This document shows positions 1-12,578 of a stretch of DNA of 64,000 nt, piece after piece. Source of the stretch: Perca fluviatilis (lineage: Eukaryota > Chordata > Actinopteri > Perciformes > Percidae); the NCBI RefSeq assembly GCF_010015445.1, contig NC_053129.1, forward strand, positions 19,375,749-19,439,748, given 5' to 3'. Under the pieces are notes generated by a model. It made no database searches, was not told the DNA's origin, and was given only the letters and a program-made list of their open reading frames with translations. Position numbers and translations under genes: made by a program. Numbering within the stretch: position 1 is the first letter of the stretch; every line of letters begins with the position of its first letter.

Positions 1-213
1 ATAATGCAACTTGAAAGTGTCTTTCATTAGATCCCCCACCCCCATACACCTGGTAAACACCCACATCTTTTCAACTCCACACCTCCATTTTGTAAGACTT
101 TCTGTTAAAAAAAGAAAAAGTCTCCAAATTGTTTTAACCCCAAAAAATATTTCTACTCCAGGCTGCTGCCTCCTGATCAAAGACCAACAGATGAGGTCGG
201 CTATCTTACCACC

Positions 214-3200
214 ATGGTGACCTTCTCTGAGACAACACAGGTCTTCCCCATGGAGCTGCGTGAGCCGACCTGCCTTACCGCGACCCTGTCCCCTGGGCTG
301 CGGCGGAAAAAGATGCTTTGGCAGAACGCTGTAAAACACATCATTAACCAGAAGGAGCTCAGCATCCAGGTGATGGAACCGTTGTTGTACAGTTTGTTTG
401 TTTTGTACATATTCCCCCCTAATTAGACAGATGTGGTATCCTCAGAACCACTGCCTCATTTTACACAAACCAAAGAAAATTTAACTAAACTGAAAGTCAT
501 GTTTTGATGTCTGTGCCTGACTGTGTCTGCATCAACATCATGAACATGAATTATTAGGCCACTGCAGCTTGAGTCCAGACCACCCATGCTGGAATGAAAT
601 GTTAAATTCAATTAATTTATCTGAACAAATACTATAGGCTAGTTCAACAATAACAACAGAAACCTACTTTCTCACTTAGTGTCTAGCTATGCAAATAGTA
701 TTGGTTTTACAGTATCTGACCAGTGTTTTAATACAACAGAGGTGATTGGAATATAATTTGTGGGGCTCAAAATATTTACATATAATATATATGATTTTGA
801 CACGATTAAAAATGTAATTGGTCAATGCTGTGAGAATCCCAAATGATATTCTATTTGACTTGGTGGCAGATAGGCAGATAGATATAGATATCACAAAATC
901 TGAGTGAATAAAATAAAAAACTAGCCTACATGGGTACCACTTGGGGTAGTGAAAAAATAATGTATGTTTTTTGTATTTCTGGACACACACTGCTCATTGA
1001 CCAGTGTCCAAAAGCACAGCTCAGTGGTGATTATTAAGAACTGTATAGCCAAGCCTACCATATAGGCTAGATAAAAGAGACAACTTTCTACATGGACATA
1101 AGAAGAAGAAGAGGTGGACTGGTAGCTGGAGAGTTGCCAGTTCACCTCCTGGGCACAGCAGTCGCAGCCCACTCACTCTGACATCTCTCCATTAGTGCAT
1201 GTAAAGGACCTGAGCATGTGTGTGTATTCCAGGCCTGTGTGTAGTGTGTAATTAGCCTGACAAGCCAGACCCACATCAAGATGTTGGGTCTGGGAACTCA
1301 CCATTGACAGGCCTCAATCCGAGGGGCGGGATAAACGGTTGTCTTTCAAATTCCCTCTGCACGCAATAGGACAGCGCTACAACCAGGCAGAGCAACGAAG
1401 AAGGTAGTGAAGCTAGTTGATAGATTAAACTTTTGCCGTATCCGGTCGGCAAAACTCTGAACACATCTTCCTTTTTAAAGAATGATTTCAGTGCCGTTGT
1501 TTGTTCTTTTCTCAAAGAAAAGCTTAACTCCAAGTCTTCCAGGAGACTGCCATAAGCCCGCCCACCGACTCTATACACGATGTGATTGGCCTGACCAGAG
1601 TTTGGTTTTTCCAGATCGCAAGCCAACGGAGAGTGCTTAGACCCCCCCTGGCTGCAAATTAAATTTGCTAGGGTGCGTCTAGATTTCTAGGCTAGTGTGT
1701 AAAAACAATAAATAACAATAAAATAACAACAGAGTGTAAATTGCAATTTCCCCATTGGGGATTAATAAAGAGTATAAATTTAAAAAATTTAAATAAATAA
1801 AATTAATCAGTGTGCTTTCCAACATAAATCAATTTCTGGACCATTAGCCTACATCCTATTTGTCACCTAAAGGAATGGTATGAAGCACAAAAAAAAGGGG
1901 AACGGAAAAGTGCTAGATCTTACAGTAAACACATCTGATTTTCTGTTGGGTTTGACAGGTGGGTGTGGAGCCAGCAAGTAAAATCTTTGTGACTGATGCC
2001 TACATGGACGAGATCAACAAACAAATCCGTGACAAGGCCTCACGGGGGGTCACAAAACGTCGCTCCTCCACATTTAAAGTGCACCCTTCCCGTGGCTCCA
2101 TCAGCACATACAACAGTACCAGGGCTTCTTTTAATGAATACTCCAGCGATGCCGACTTCTTTGTGCACTGGGGCCATACAATTCGTGGAGTCTGTATACC
2201 CACCTTGAGGCATACCTTCAAGTCTCGTGATCTGGAGAAACTGTACCAGCAACACTACTCCCACCAAAGACGCAACTCTCTAGTCATCACCAATATAATC
2301 GATGCGGTGGCCAAATTACACATATTGGTTCTGTACCTGGCAGTGGTCCCTGAGGCGGTCACGGACACTCTGCGTGGCTACCTGACGGGCATTTTCATGG
2401 TGTTAGCTGTAGCGCTGTGCATCGTGGTGTTAACCTGCAAGGAGTCCTTGTCCCCACGGTGGCTTCACTATGCTAGCCTAGCTTGCTGGTTCTCGCAGAC
2501 CACCCAGGTGCTGGGAGGACTGGTGTATGGACTGGAAAAAGACCCATCGTGGTATGTTTTGTTCACATTGTTCGCCACATACACGCTGCTGCCGTTACCT
2601 CTGCTGTGGGCCATGTGTGCTGGCTCCCTCACCTCAGTACTGCACCTTCTGGTGGAGATAGTGTGCCACTACAATGATGCCATGCTTTTGAGAAAGGTGA
2701 GGGATTTTTTTTTTCCAAGCCTATATTTGATATCCATTTGTGACAACAGCTTTCTTTATTTTCACAAATATTCCCCCCATCTCCAGCTATAGATAATATC
2801 TACAAACCTACCAAACACACAAAATTTCCTTCTGACATACCTCAATTTAATTGAAAGAAAAAGAAGAAAACATACCCATTTCCTAATTCTTATCCTCTTC
2901 TTAGTTCACATGCATTGGGTTCAAATGAATTGCATGAATGCAAAATCTCTCTTGGATGCAGGTGTTTGCCAAAGGCCTGCTGTACCTGGGTATGAACACA
3001 GCCGGCTTGTTCATCCACTACCTGACAGACCACGCCCAGAGACAGGTCTTCCTGGAGACGCGGCGCTGCATTGAGGGTCGCCTCAAACTAGAGCAAGAAA
3101 ACCAGAGACAGGTACAGTGACTGCTGCCATTGTGCTATAGGTTAAACTTGGAGAATTATGAAGACAGGGACATCCCGTATTATGACCTCTGTTGACTGTT

Positions 3201-6200
3201 ATAACTTTTCTCAAAACTTCACCAAAAAAAGCCTCCTAAATTCCCTTCTGACCTGTGTATAAACAAGCATTTTGCTGCTGATACCATGTCACATAGAGTT
3301 TATCATCTTGCCACACAGGAGCGTCTGGTGCTGTCGATCCTGCCTCGCTTTGTTGCCTTGGAGATGATCACTGACATGAGCTCTCTGGAAAATGAACTCA
3401 ATCCTCATGAGTTCCACAAGATCTATATCCACCAGTACAAAGATGTCAGGTACACACACACACACACACATAATGTCAGTATGTTAGTACCAACAAGGCT
3501 TATATAAGAGGGTTTTAGGAAATAAGTTTCTCATGGATGTTTTTTAGGACTTGTTGTCATCCTTTTACAAATTGCAAACTCTTTACATTCAGTCTTGCAT
3601 GTGTTTACTCGAACCAAACACATTAACAGGAATCTCTTACAATTTAAATGTGTATGTTATTAGCATACCACTTCTTTTACTGTTACTGTTTCTCTCCTCT
3701 TTGCAGCATCCTTTTTGCAGACATCAAGGGCTTCACTCTGTTGTCCATGAATCTGTCGGCCCAGGATCTGGTTCGAATCCTCAACGAGCTCTTTGGACGC
3801 TTTGACCGACTGTCAGATGTGAGAATTTGAGCTCTTTTTTGTTGTTGAGATAACATATATATTTTATTGTTCTATCAATAATATTTTTTCTCTTTTCCCT
3901 GGTGTCTTGACACTTTATCATCACAGGAACACCACTGCATGCGGATAAAGATACTGGGAGACTGTTACTACTGCGTGTCAGGGGTCCCTGAGCCACAGCG
4001 TGCCCATGCCCGTCATTGTGTTGAGTTGGGTCTGGCCATGATCAACACCATACGGTCAGTCTTAACTTAGTGGAGTTTTTAAGGGCTTATCATGCTGTCT
4101 CCTGCAAAATAATGATACATTTATTTTCACTACTTCACTACTCTATGTTAAGGTGCAAAAAGAACAAAAACAGTCACTAATTAGTCTCACATGATCACTT
4201 TTTCTTTTTTTAACAATGTTTTGCAATTACATTTACAACTTTTAACAACCCCCGCCTCCATTTTCTTCCAGATGAGTGCTATAGTCCTTTTTGCCTGTAG
4301 TATAGCAATATCAATAAATGTATATTCTTGGGGTTTCAGATTTAGATTTATTGGATACAGGTGCAGCAATATCCTCTTAGGGTCAAGTGGAATGTTCACA
4401 GACAAGATGAACATAGTTTTATTGATCACCTCCCTCCAGAATGTTTTAATTTTGTCACACAGACACAGTGCATACATTTTCCTTTAGCCTCATTGCATTT
4501 ACAACAAAGGTCAGGTATATTACTGTTGTATTTATTTAATTTGCAATTGTTTGTTATAATTCTAAGGATGAGAGTGCAGGAATCCCAACTGATTGGTTTT
4601 GCGTAGAAGAAATAAAGTTCCTCACTTGGAGATATAAAAAAAAGAAAAAAAATGTTTCTTTGGGATGTCGTTAGAGAGATTTCTTCAAAAGTCAGTGGGA
4701 TATTTTGAAATAAATATGTTAATTTAGGCAATATGTTCATTTTTTATTTATTCTCCCTATCATAGATATAGGTAAGGGCATCCACCTTTCTATAGATTTA
4801 TGTACTGAGTTTGTCTGTTCGTGCTATAGTTTATAAATGAGATGTTATTTTGATGCCCAAATATGTCAAATTAGATGAGAGCTTGAAAGTAAACAAGCAT
4901 TGGTCCGTATATTGTCTTTCATTTACGTGAAGCGTTTACTTTATAGATACTACTAAACAGGCCGATTAGATCTAACAGTGCTGGTATGGATGTGTTAAAT
5001 TGTTTTAAGAATAAAATTACATCGTCAGCGAAAAGAGCTATTCTTTCATCTCTTTTGCCAATTGTAATCCCTTGTATTTGCCTACTAGATCTTATTGCTG
5101 TTGCTAGTGCTTTAATAGCTTGTATTAACAGAAATGGTGATAGAGGTGAACCTTGGGGGCAAACTCTTGTAATATTGAAGGGCTCAGACACCACTTCATT
5201 TCTCAGTACCTCAGCTATAGGATAGAGATGTAATATTTTGATCCAGTTAAGGAAAGTATTTCCCAAACCAAATCAAGCTGTAACGTCAAAGATATAAGTC
5301 CAGTCAACCCTATCGAGGCCTTCGCCACGTCAAGCGAGAGAAGACCTGTGTCTTTTTCTTCTATTTGGCAGTACAGTACATTGAGAACTCGCCTTACATT
5401 ATGGAATCCTCGCCTTCCCTTTACAAATCCATTTTGGTCATCCCCTACAATACTTGGAAGCACACCCTCTATCCTTTTCGCCAAAATTTTACTGAGGATT
5501 TTTGTATCAGTGTTTATTTAACTTATAGGTTGCATATTCTCACACCTTGTTTGTTTTGGAAGCAGGATGATCAAGGCCTCTGTCATTGAGGCAGAGAGGT
5601 AGCCATTATTGTAAGATTCTAGATACATCTCACATAGCATAGTTGCCCTCACATGGTCACTTTACTACCCACCAACACCAGGTATGTGCGGAAGCAGCTG
5701 AACTTTGACATGGACATGAGGATTGGGATCCACTCGGGCTCTGTCCTGTGTGGGGTGCTGGGCCTGCAGAAATGGCAGTTTGACGTCTGGTCGTGGGACG
5801 TGGGCATTGCTAACATGCTGGAGGCGGGTGGCATACCAGGGTGAGTGGATGGCTAGTACCAGCAACCAGCAGTAGTATCTCTTTGATGCGACACATTTTA
5901 TCTCTGCCCTGCCTACCACATAGTTTTACACATATACCCACTGTTGTCCCACTGAAATTATTCAAACTATTAATTTCTTCTTATGATATAGAAATTTCTT
6001 TGACATTCTATTCTCTCTCATCCAGCCGCATCCACATCTCAAGGGCTACTCTGGACTGCCTAGAAGGCACCTACAAGACAGAAGCTGGTCATGGTCGTGA
6101 CAGGAGCGAATTTCTGCTCAAACACAACATCGACACTTTCCTCATCTGCCCTCAGGAGGAAAGGAAAGAAGTTGACCATGTTAACCCCCTTAAAGTCCAG

Positions 6201-8920
6201 AAAACTATTAAAACCTGGAACCCAGAGCTGCCCTTTGGGAACATCATTGACATGAATAGCGTAGGTGTTTCCAAACAGCTTTTCTAATGTACACACTACG
6301 TACTTGATTGATCTCACACCATTGTATTCTTTTCCTGCAGATCCTGGCCTCCTTTACGAATGGCTCGATGCCCAACATATGTCAGTCTACCTCCAAGGAA
6401 ATCAACAAACGCATCAAACACGCTATTGAGGTTCGAAGCAGTGAGCGTATGCGCAGAGAGCACATCACTCCACTGACCCTGAAGTTCAAAGACACGCACA
6501 TCGAGGACAAGGTAAGCAGGTATAGATGCTTGTTCAGACAGTGTTTGGTAGGAGGAAATAAGTTCATGCCACAAAGTAAATAATGCTGATCTTTCTTTGA
6601 TTCTCTCTTGGTTTGTCCAGTTCTCCCAGATGAGAGATGAAATGTTCAACTCCAACCTGGTCTGCTCCTTCATCATGCTCCTCTTTCTCATGGCTGCCCA
6701 GGCCCTCATTCCTGCGCCCAGGTAGGGAGACACAGACAGGTTAACAGCAGATGAGTTATGGATTGAAGCTTTAAATTAAATTCTTCATTAAAAAGTCCTA
6801 AAGAATCTGTATTCATAGATACTAAACAATATCAAATTGAACTTTTTCTGACTGAAAATATCAGCTTTAATGTTGGTTTAACACCACTAAATATGTACTG
6901 CACTGTTTGTCTGATTTGAAAGCCACTACATATGTAAGATTAATTTTTCTTCCTTTGGTGCCATCTGGAGGTAGTATCAAGAATGAAATGTATAGTTCTC
7001 CAGAGCATATGTCACACACTCCTCTCATACAGTGGATTAGCATTTTCACTATTTTACTCTCTTCCTTTCTCTTCTACTTACATTCCTCCCTCGTTCTTCC
7101 TCTGCAGGCTGTTCCCAGCCGTCCTCCAGTTTTCAGTCTTCCTGCTCGTCTACATGCTGCTGCTGCTGTTGGCCCTGGCTGAAGAGTTCAGCTGCACTCC
7201 TGCACGGCTGCAGCACATCTGCTGCTGGATCCATGAAAACAACAGCGCCCGCAACCTCCTCACCCTTACCGCCATCGTCATCAACTTCGGCATGGTCTCT
7301 ACTGACATGGTGAGAGTCTAAACAGGACAGGGCCAGACTTCTATACATTGGTTGATGAATAAAGTTTCTTCTCCCTGCTACAACTTTCCTTTTTATACTG
7401 CTGTACTGTTTTTGCCTGCTCTTTAAAAGAAGTGGAGAGATTTCCACATAAAATTGTACTGTGCAAATTACATGAAGGAATTAAGTCGCTGACATGTAAA
7501 ATGTATTTTAGATGACAAGCAAACTATGCTTCCAACTGAAAGACCAACTCTAACCAATGTCTAAATAAGAAGGGTCTATCAGTTTCATTCTGATACTCCT
7601 TCTGTAAGTCTTTTTTTAAGTTAAGGTCAAAGGTTTTATGTGACTTGTATAACTTGTGCTGTCTACCTGTGTCCAGGTATGGTGCATTCTCACAGACACA
7701 CAGGAGGCTGAGGTAATGGACAGAACCGTCTTCACCGTCTGCACTTACCATGAGGTAAAGACGCTTAACAACATATAACAACAATATCTGGCAACATTTG
7801 GACTCGCATTAAATCACATTTTCTTGACTAAAAGTTTTCTCACCCAATTGCCATTTTTGAACTTCAAGAAAATCATCAAAATACATTCTCCTTCTTCGTT
7901 GCCTCTTCTTCACTCCCTCCATCTCCTCAGGTCTTTGTATTGAGTGGTGTTATCGCCATGGTGACTTGTGCCGTGTTCCTGCGTCTCAACTCTCTGCTGA
8001 AGCTGGCGGTGTTGCTGCTGGCGGTGGCCATCTACACCTACCTCACCCACCTGGCCTTCCTCACACTCACGCGCCATGATATGCTGCACAGGTCGGTGAA
8101 AAACATACACCGACCAGCTCAGGCTGTCACACAATGAATTTTTCGAGATTGTTTTTATTTACATTTAGTTTAATGTTTATAATTGTTTTGCTTAGTTATA
8201 AAAGGTTTCAGCATTTCAGCTGTTGCAACTGTACTACTGAACTCCTTTTACATGATTTCCATCTCTATATTCCATCTCTCTTAATTCATTTCTGCACAGG
8301 TCTCACTATGTCAGAAGAAAAGGAATTTCCATCCTTCTCATGGCCATGTTTATTATTGCTGTCTTCTACAATGGACGACAGGTACTGGTAAACTCAGACG
8401 TTTTCCCTGTGTTGATTTAGCAGCAGTTTACAGTAGTTTTTCTGTATTATTAAGACCAAATCTGCCAACTGCCAAACTGAGTAAATGTGTAAAGGAAAAA
8501 GTCACATACAGGCAGGTGACCCCTGATGATGAGTCTTATCTGTGCTTTACTTTCCAGTGGGAGGCCACTGCCAGACTTGACTTCCTGTGGCGTCTGCAGG
8601 CCCAACAGGAAGTGGAAGACATGAGGGAATTGCGGGAACACAACGAGTGTCTATTACACAACATCCTGCCTGTGCACGTGGCGCAACATTTTCTGGACCG
8701 GAGCAAGAATGACGAGGTGCAAAAAAAACATGACCTCACCTCTGTCAGCCACTTCCTTCCTATACTATGTTTTCTTCTCAAATTATTTGTCTTTCGTAGC
8801 ACAAAAATATAGAGAGAATAATCCAAGTTTATTTGAAAATCATTTTATTTTAAATGCTGATTGGACTATTTTAAATGTCTGAATATATTTGCTGTTACTC
8901 TGATAAATACAATATAGGTG

Positions 8921-8962
<42 letters not shown>

Positions 8963-10960
8963 GTTATATGGAAGGTTTTAATTGACTTAAATGTTATTTA
9001 CTGGATTCCTTCACACATTTGCACAGTTTATTGTAATTGAACTGCTTAAAGGGATGGTTCAGAGTCATTTCACCAGTACAAATAGGTTCTGTACTCATAA
9101 AACGAGGCATTGGAAAGTTTGTAAGTACACCAGGAGTTTATTTAAATAACACTTGCCTGCTGGCTTCTACTCTCTGCTGCTACCGCTACCGCTGCGTTGA
9201 CGTCACTTCTGTGATTTGGGAAAAACCTGTAAAAGTCCTTTGCAAAACTCACACGTGTAAGGGAAAAGCTAGTGAATTCAACACTCCATAGAAATGTATT
9301 GATAACTGGATGATATTTGAAATACTTTTTAAGTTTTGACCTGAAAATACAGGCATTTACTGTATAAAACTTTCAAAATTCAGCGAAACGTTTTTATTCT
9401 CTCGTGTGAAACTTTGTTGCCGGAAACAACTGTGTACACGTGACTGAGCAGAGGATTGTTGTGAGATAGTCAGACACAGTTACTTCAGACTACTGCAGCG
9501 TGAGTTAAAAGATAGGACAAGATGCCACCCAGTTGTATCTATCCCGGCTGCGCTATAAAAGCTAAAAGGTTCAATCCGGAGACCTTCCATGATCTGCCGT
9601 TGCGCTACAATGACCCGGAGCTTCTACAACAGTGGCTTGTCGTTCTCAAAATGGACATCACGACGGCAGTCGAGATGCTAAAGAAGAAGCGCTACCAACA
9701 AAATATTAGTGTATCCCTGGAACTGGGCGTCGTTCTGCCAGGACTTTTACTTCTACGGGCTTTTCCCAAATTACGGAAGTGACGTCGACGGTAGCAGCAG
9801 AGAGTAGAAGCCAGCAGGCAAGTGTTATTTAAATAAACTCCTGGTGTACTTACAAACTTTCCAATGCCTCGTTTTATGAGTACAGAACCTATTTTTACTA
9901 CTGTAGAAGTTTGGTACCATTCCCGGCATTATTGGTGGCGGTAATTTACGAGATACACCTTTGGTTCCATTAGCGCCTGCAATAAGCCATTCGGCTGATA
10001 GCGCTAATTCGACCAATGTTAGACCAAGGGAAAAAAGCTCCTGGGAGAGGAGGACCCTAGGGTGAAATTACTCCGAAACCATCCAGTTAACAACAGCCGA
10101 CAACTTGCATTGATAACTAAAAGTCGTACTGAATAAATCAATCTACTGTATGTATGCCAGTCAAACAAATAGGTTTTTAGGATAAAAATTATACTATTTC
10201 CATTTCAGGAGCTTTACTCCCAGTCCTACGATGAAGTCGGTGTCATGTTTGCCTCCATCGCTGGGTTCAATGAGTACTTTGAGCAGAAAGAGATCAGACA
10301 TGAAGGAGTGGACTGCCTCCGACTTCTGAATGAGATCATTGCTAGCTTTGATGATGTGAGTATGGGACTGAAAATGAAAGTGTGCTCTGTATGTTTTTTT
10401 TTTACTCTAACACTATAAACAAATCTGAATACAGCGACATAGTCACTTTAGTATGGTATTACTTTTAAAGGGTAATTTATCCAAAGTAGTATTGTATAAA
10501 TATACAGTATATATCTGGGTACTGTAAATAACAGCAATAAAAATATGCATTATATTTTGTCTTTCAAATATGTATAGATGTATCATCATCATCATGTAGC
10601 ATATAGATGTTATATGTTTATGTGATATTGTCTTCTGATATGTCTTCACCTGTCCCTTTAGGTGGTAAGAATAAATAAGAGTAAAACAGATAGTAGGCTT
10701 TATTCCAGGACATGCTTTTGACAAATGCTGGCCTAACTCTAATGAGATTGATGTGTCATTTGATCATTTTATCTCTAAATATTTCACAAGTTGTTGGAGG
10801 AGTCGTACTTTCACTATGTGGAGAAGATCAAGACCATTGGGAGCTGCTACATGGCAGCCTCTGGCTTAGCTCCAGACGGACAGGTGGGACATCTTATTGC
10901 ACACATTATGCTCATTTTTGTCCTTCCATGATCTGCACCTGCTTTGATATCCTCACCCCC

Positions 10961-11054
<94 letters not shown>

Positions 11055-12578
11055 ATCTAACTATCCATCTCTGTCTCTCTTTCAGGCATCTATGGATGAA
11101 TGGAATCATTTGAGTGAGCTGGTTTTGTTTGCGCTGGCAATGCAAGAGACCTTGAAAGAGATTAACAGGCTCTCTGCCAAAAACTTTCAGCTGCGTGTGG
11201 GTAAGTGGCTAAATGGCTTGCCTCCTAAATGCTTAAACAATTGATGGTTGATATAAACTGCTCTCTGCGATGGTTTCTAGTGTCATAGATTTAATACTAA
11301 TTCCTTATTTGTCTAAAGTAAATTGCTTGTCTGCATTGCACTGAAACAGGCATTGCCCACGGGCCGTTGGTCGCAGGGGTGATCGGTGCCACCAAGCCGC
11401 AGTATGACATCTGGGGGTCAACCGTGAACCTGGCCAGCCGAATGGACAGCACAGGTGTGAGCGGACGCATCCAGGTACCTGAGGCCACGCGCAGGGTCCT
11501 GGCAGAATGGGGTTTTGTCTTGGAGCTACGTGGAGAAATCTTTGTGAAGGGGGTGAGTAGCTGTTAATGTTAGTGGTTATTCGACTGTCAGTTGTCCCTA
11601 AGTATGGTGAAATGGAGGACCATTTGGGTCTTCCAAAATGCTGTGGATCTGATTTTACTGGGTAGCCACAAAATTAAGTTCAGGTTAGTCTCGCATTGCC
11701 AGACCTTCCTCCACAGCGCTGCGGAGCAGGTTCTGGCGAGTCCACACAGCATTCTGGGATGGGAGAAAAACGTGTTCTGGTTTATTGCCATTTCTTTAAA
11801 CTAATCACATTTGTCTTGGGCGGTGCTAAGCGTCGCACGGAGCAACGGCGTCTCTGCAAAATAGCCTCGGGCAGGAACTTGTTTTGGTGGAACGTGTACG
11901 TTCAATGGTTGTTTTAGTCGTGCAACAGAAAACTCAGATTCGACATAATCTATCTAGCTGTCTCAATTTACCATGCAGAGATCTGAGGAGCAGTTAACCA
12001 TAGTTAACCATAGAATTTCCCGCAGCACATGAACAATCATGGATATAGACTAAGTTCAGGTTAATGTTCAGTGAAGTTCTTATATGAAGGTAATGCAGAG
12101 AAGACATTACATGACATTAAAACAGCTAATGTTCAGGCTAACAGGCTCAGAAAACTACAACAGGACAAATAAAACAAGAGGGACATCTACTGGTGAAAAG
12201 AAACAGACAGATGAATGAGTTCAATCACTGTTCAGGAAGGGGACATTAATGCATGAAATGTGTAGATATTAAAGCATCTTAACCATATTTGTAAAGAGGT
12301 GTTGGTAATAAAAACCGTGAGGGTGACTGAGAAAGGATTACCACACTTGGTGACTGTTGTTGTCATTGTAGGTGAGCGAGAGTCAGGGGAAAGTCCGCAC
12401 CTATTTCGTCAGCACCATGCGCAGCAAGAGGGCCAATGCTGGTCGCATGGCGGCGCGGACAGGAGGACGCATGACACTCGCAGGAGTGGTGTTTGGTCTC
12501 GTCCAGGCCAAACAAAAGGAAAAGATGAGAGAGACTAATGGGGGGTTCTGTCTGACTCCCCGCACTCATCAATGCTGA
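214..12578 (+). CDS. adcy8: Adenylyl cyclase type 8-like (calmodulin-stimulated, 12-TM)
   Basis: Makes cAMP from ATP at the plasma membrane. Coding exons: 214-369, 1959-2696, 2962-3111, 3319-3449, 3707-3818, 3927-4054, 5682-5840, 6026-6260, 6341-6511, 6621-6721, 7108-7309, 7677-7754, 7931-8091, 8300-8381, 8558-8716, 10209-10355, 10791-10883, 11086-11200, 11350-11552, 12372-12578. All are GT-AG and in frame, giving about 1175 residues (mammalian ADCY8 about 1250). The first membrane block is in exons 2-3, C1a ([16 protein letters not shown] with both metal Asp) about residues 375-600, the second membrane block in exons 10-14, and C2 ([27 protein letters not shown]) about 925-1125. The N-terminal LWQNAVKHI and C-terminal [10 protein letters not shown] match the two calmodulin sites of ADCY8, which separates it from ADCY1/3. 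The start at 214 has a strong Kozak context. An in-frame ATG at 250 (MELRE) aligns better with the ADCY8 N-terminus, and the frame is open upstream to a possible acceptor at 160-161. It may be a second adcy8 copy. Confidence 0.9.
1252..1694 (-). mobile_element. Short non-autonomous hAT-like element carrying a RecQ-helicase fragment
   Basis: The segment is bounded by perfect 8-bp direct repeats GTGTGTAA (1244-1251 and 1695-1702), the duplication length of hAT elements. Its ends are imperfect inverted repeats (TAGCCTGAC... against ...TTCTAGGCTA). On the minus strand, 1276-1626 is open and encodes a piece like the start of a RecQ-family helicase: a region upstream of Walker A followed by [14 protein letters not shown]. 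It has no other helicase motifs, so it is not a functional enzyme. It lies in the first intron of the adcy8-like gene, antisense to it. Confidence 0.65.
1741..1776 (+). repeat. 3' tail of a LINE/SINE-type retroelement
   Basis: The stretch TTGCAATTTCCCC plus GGGGATTAATAAAG, followed by AT-rich sequence, is the conserved tail seen on many fish LINE-derived retroposons. Similar tails recur at 56991 and 60887. No body of the element is recognisable upstream, so it is a 5'-truncated relic. Confidence 0.45.
4188..5620 (-). mobile_element. Truncated L1-type LINE, ORF2 3' part, antisense in intron
   Basis: Read on the minus strand from about 5610 to 4190, frames broken by indels give consecutive pieces of L1-clade ORF2. 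They are a reverse-transcriptase entry segment ([21 protein letters not shown], 5215-5484), a core with [15 protein letters not shown] and FADDVILFL (4919-5266), then [11 protein letters not shown] (about 4740) and the C-terminal LCDKIKTFW region (about 4460-4190). Several frameshifts make it dead. It accounts for most of the 1.6-kb intron between cyclase exons 6 and 7. The exact ends were not resolved. Confidence 0.75.
8924..8959. repeat. (AT)n microsatellite
   Basis: Uninterrupted AT dinucleotide run in the cyclase intron between exons 15 and 16. Confidence 0.9.
9050..10086 (+). mobile_element. Kolobok-like DNA transposon with long terminal inverted repeats
   Basis: TTAA sits on both sides (9046-9049, 10087-10090). 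The left arm starts AGGGATGGTTCAGAGTCATTTCACC and the right end is its inverted match (GGTGAAATTACTCCGAAACCATCC). The left arm continues inward to about 9205 (ending near GACGTCAC) and is matched in reverse at about 9780-9897. Between the arms is an ORF with a THAP-domain start. TTAA duplications with a THAP-containing protein are hallmarks of Kolobok. The right arm carries about 160 bp (roughly 9899-10058) with no counterpart on the left. Confidence 0.6.
9522..9782 (+). pseudogene. THAP-domain transposase fragment
   Basis: An 86-codon ORF beginning [10 protein letters not shown], followed by [17 protein letters not shown] and VLKMD. This is the N-terminal half of a THAP zinc finger (C-x4-C, then the LPL and W core). 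The expected C-x2-H pair and the rest of a transposase are absent before the stop, so it is a truncated relic inside the element at 9050-10086. Confidence 0.55.
10964..11052 (+). repeat. (CT)n tract at a splice acceptor
   Basis: About 44 uninterrupted CT units ending 33 bases before the cyclase exon that starts at 11086. On this strand it lengthens the polypyrimidine tract of that acceptor. Confidence 0.95.
11686..11935 (+). repeat. Dispersed 250-bp repeat, copy 1
   Basis: Begins TAGTCTCGCATTGCCAGACC and ends GTCGTGCAACAGAAAACTC. A diverged copy lies in inverted orientation at 63689-63947 with the same order of internal blocks (AGTCCACACAGCAT, TTTATTG.CATTTCTTTAAAC, TGGTGGAACGTG). It is probably a non-autonomous DNA transposon; no protein is encoded. 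It lies in the last intron of the cyclase. Confidence 0.7.

Noticed and set aside
6314..6733. 139-residue minus-strand ORF
   Set aside because: Covers cyclase exons 9 and 10 in antisense; no family resemblance.
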